64,000 nucleotides of DNA from Sphingobacterium thalpophilum. GTDB lineage: Bacteria > Bacteroidota > Bacteroidia > Sphingobacteriales > Sphingobacteriaceae. Shown piece after piece: positions 63,006-64,000 of the stretch (positions within the stretch are counted from its first letter, which is position 1; every line of letters starts with the position of its first letter). The stretch lies in contig NZ_LR590484.1 of NCBI RefSeq assembly GCF_901482695.1, positions 1,364,001 through 1,428,000 of the forward strand, read 5' to 3'. The notes beneath the pieces are model-generated. The model saw only the letters and a program-made list of their open reading frames with translations. It had not been told where the DNA came from and made no database searches. The translations under genes were made by a program, and so were the position numbers.

Positions 63006-64000
63006 TTAGGAATTGGGCTTAATTTTAGTTTTGATCGCTGTCTCCAGCGCATCCCTATGCAACATCAGCGTAATGGTTTTGTACCTTACAAATTCCTTGG
63101 TCACATACATAAAGCCTTTGAAATTATTCGTTTTGCCCCATGAATTTTTGACCATATAATATTCTTTATCATATTGGTCTTTGGCAAGCCCCACAATATG
63201 CATCGCATGATCGTCAGTGGTACTCCAGTCATCAAAAGCCCTCTGGCGCTCCTCGGCAGTGACCTTCCGTTCGGGCTGTGGCTTTACAAACATGGCTTCC
63301 TTGTCCTCGTCCGGGAGATTTTCAAAGTCTTTTTCTGGGACATAAGCTATACCATACGGCCAGGAGAACCCTTTTTCTGATACATCAGTGGTCCAGGCCA
63401 CCGTATAGCCCTTGCGCAGGGCGCCATCAATAATCTGGGTCAGGTCCTGCATGGGCACATTGTAAAAATTGTGAAAAGACCAGTTGTCCGGCACCAGGAG
63501 CACAAAAGGTTTAAAATAAGGCTGATCAGTCACCGAAGCCAGACCGATATAATCATCCGGATTGATCCCGATGACCTGGTCGGCAAAGCTGCGCGCAGTA
63601 TAGGTCTTACCTTTGTACTCGAAGTTAGCCGGCACTTCCCCCAAATGCTTATCGAGCGCCGCCTGATACGCCTCTTCCCAATGGCGTGCCAACGGTTTGC
63701 TTTTGACCAGCACCTTGAGCATCGCACGTAGCATGGGTGTCATCTTCCTAAAGTCGTTGTACGTCTGGGCGCCGTACAAGCCGGAATAGGCTGATCTTGG
63801 CATTGCCCCATATTTGCGAAATACGTGCAATACGTCCAGTAGCTGCCCGCCTTCGCCCATATACATGCCACCATGAAGACGAACAAAATTACGGGCTTTA
63901 TCCAGATAGGCCTGTCTCGCTGTATAAATCTGTGAAATTTCCACAGGATCCTTTCCCATCCGGATCATCTCCGACTCCAAAAATGAGTTACCTGTGTAGG
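63006..64000 (-). CDS. Aminopeptidase C/bleomycin-hydrolase-like cysteine peptidase, 5' end cut
   Basis: Papain-fold (C1B) aminopeptidase; the coding frame continues off the right edge of the window, so the N-terminal part with the active-site Cys is missing. The visible part begins with TGNSFLESEMIRMGK and contains the GGMYMGEGGQLLD block. The catalytic His and Asn are seen in DDHAMHIVG and VKNSWG. About 330 residues are visible of some 400 expected. In Bacteroidota such enzymes are often exported or periplasmic; the signal peptide is outside the window. Confidence 0.88.
   Translation of the reverse strand, partial: YTGNSFLESEMIRMGKDPVEISQIYTARQAYLDKARNFVRLHGGMYMGEGGQLLDVLHVFRKYGAMPRSAYSGLYGAQTYNDFRKMTPMLRAMLKVLVKSKPLARHWEEAYQAALDKHLGEVPANFEYKGKTYTARSFADQVIGINPDDYIGLASVTDQPYFKPFVLLVPDNWSFHNFYNVPMQDLTQIIDGALRKGYTVAWTTDVSEKGFSWPYGIAYVPEKDFENLPDEDKEAMFVKPQPERKVTAEERQRAFDDWSTTDDHAMHIVGLAKDQYDKEYYMVKNSWGKTNNFKGFMYVTKEFVRYKTITLMLHRDALETAIKTKIKPNS

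Noticed and set aside
1..64000. tRNA, rRNA, CRISPR, integrase or IS transposase genes
   Set aside because: None was recognised on either strand; the pseudogene region near 54447-61056 has no transposase remnants that I can see.

Overview
The window is chromosomal DNA from a member of the Bacteroidota, most likely Sphingobacteriaceae and probably Sphingobacterium or a close relative. The signs are paired SusC/SusD outer-membrane genes, many lipoproteins with short SPII signal peptides, DUF4983/DUF5007/DUF5008/DUF4625 families, promoters of the TTG-N19-TAnnTTTG type, and moderately AT-rich intergenic DNA. No rRNA, tRNA, CRISPR array or intact transposase was seen. The genus is an inference from gene content.

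Left part (599-20914, all minus strand): one tightly packed run of 12 genes with two SusC/SusD pairs, two fasciclin lipoproteins, DUF5007 and DUF5008 lipoproteins, two degenerate alkaline-phosphatase-fold lipoproteins with LamG-like domains, an M60 (enhancin/mucinase-type) metalloprotease and a discoidin-domain lipoprotein. It contains no glycoside hydrolase and no local regulator, so it looks like a glycoprotein- or peptide-targeting nutrient locus. Two adjacent perfect palindromes lie about 165-190 bases upstream of its first gene. Next come a signal peptidase I gene with a secreted partner, a small lipoprotein, and a three-gene operon of Sel1-repeat protein, Hsp90-like GHKL ATPase and helical-repeat protein (24635-29987).

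Middle part (30099-47199): a TonB-dependent receptor with two His-rich DUF4625 lipoproteins under a promoter flanked by Fur/Zur-like palindromes; a PepSY-like protein with a two-component system; an AraC regulator and an exported cytosine-deaminase-like amidohydrolase; then surface polysaccharide genes (acyltransferase, complete dTDP-L-rhamnose set rfbBCDA, a CapD/FlaA1-type dehydratase, and a PHP-type tyrosine phosphatase).

Right part (47218-64000): a complete chaperone-usher-like pilus locus, in transcription order AraC regulator, pilin-like protein, major pilin-like protein, PapD-like chaperone, putative tip protein, usher-like barrel. It carries its own direct-repeat operator candidate and a hairpin separating the pilin from the assembly genes. 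Beside it is a broken fimbrillin gene (frameshift plus internal TAG) and a fragment of a second gene. These are followed by an XRE-type regulator, a phytochrome-like histidine kinase lacking the chromophore cysteine and DIP motif, a 5'-truncated HTH regulator, an AraC regulator, an outer-membrane protein of unknown function, and an aminopeptidase C gene cut by the right edge.

The best candidates for undescribed biology are the chaperone-usher-like pilus locus, the Hsp90-like/Sel1 operon, the hydrolase-poor M60 locus, the His-rich metal-uptake operon and the apparently blind phytochrome kinase.
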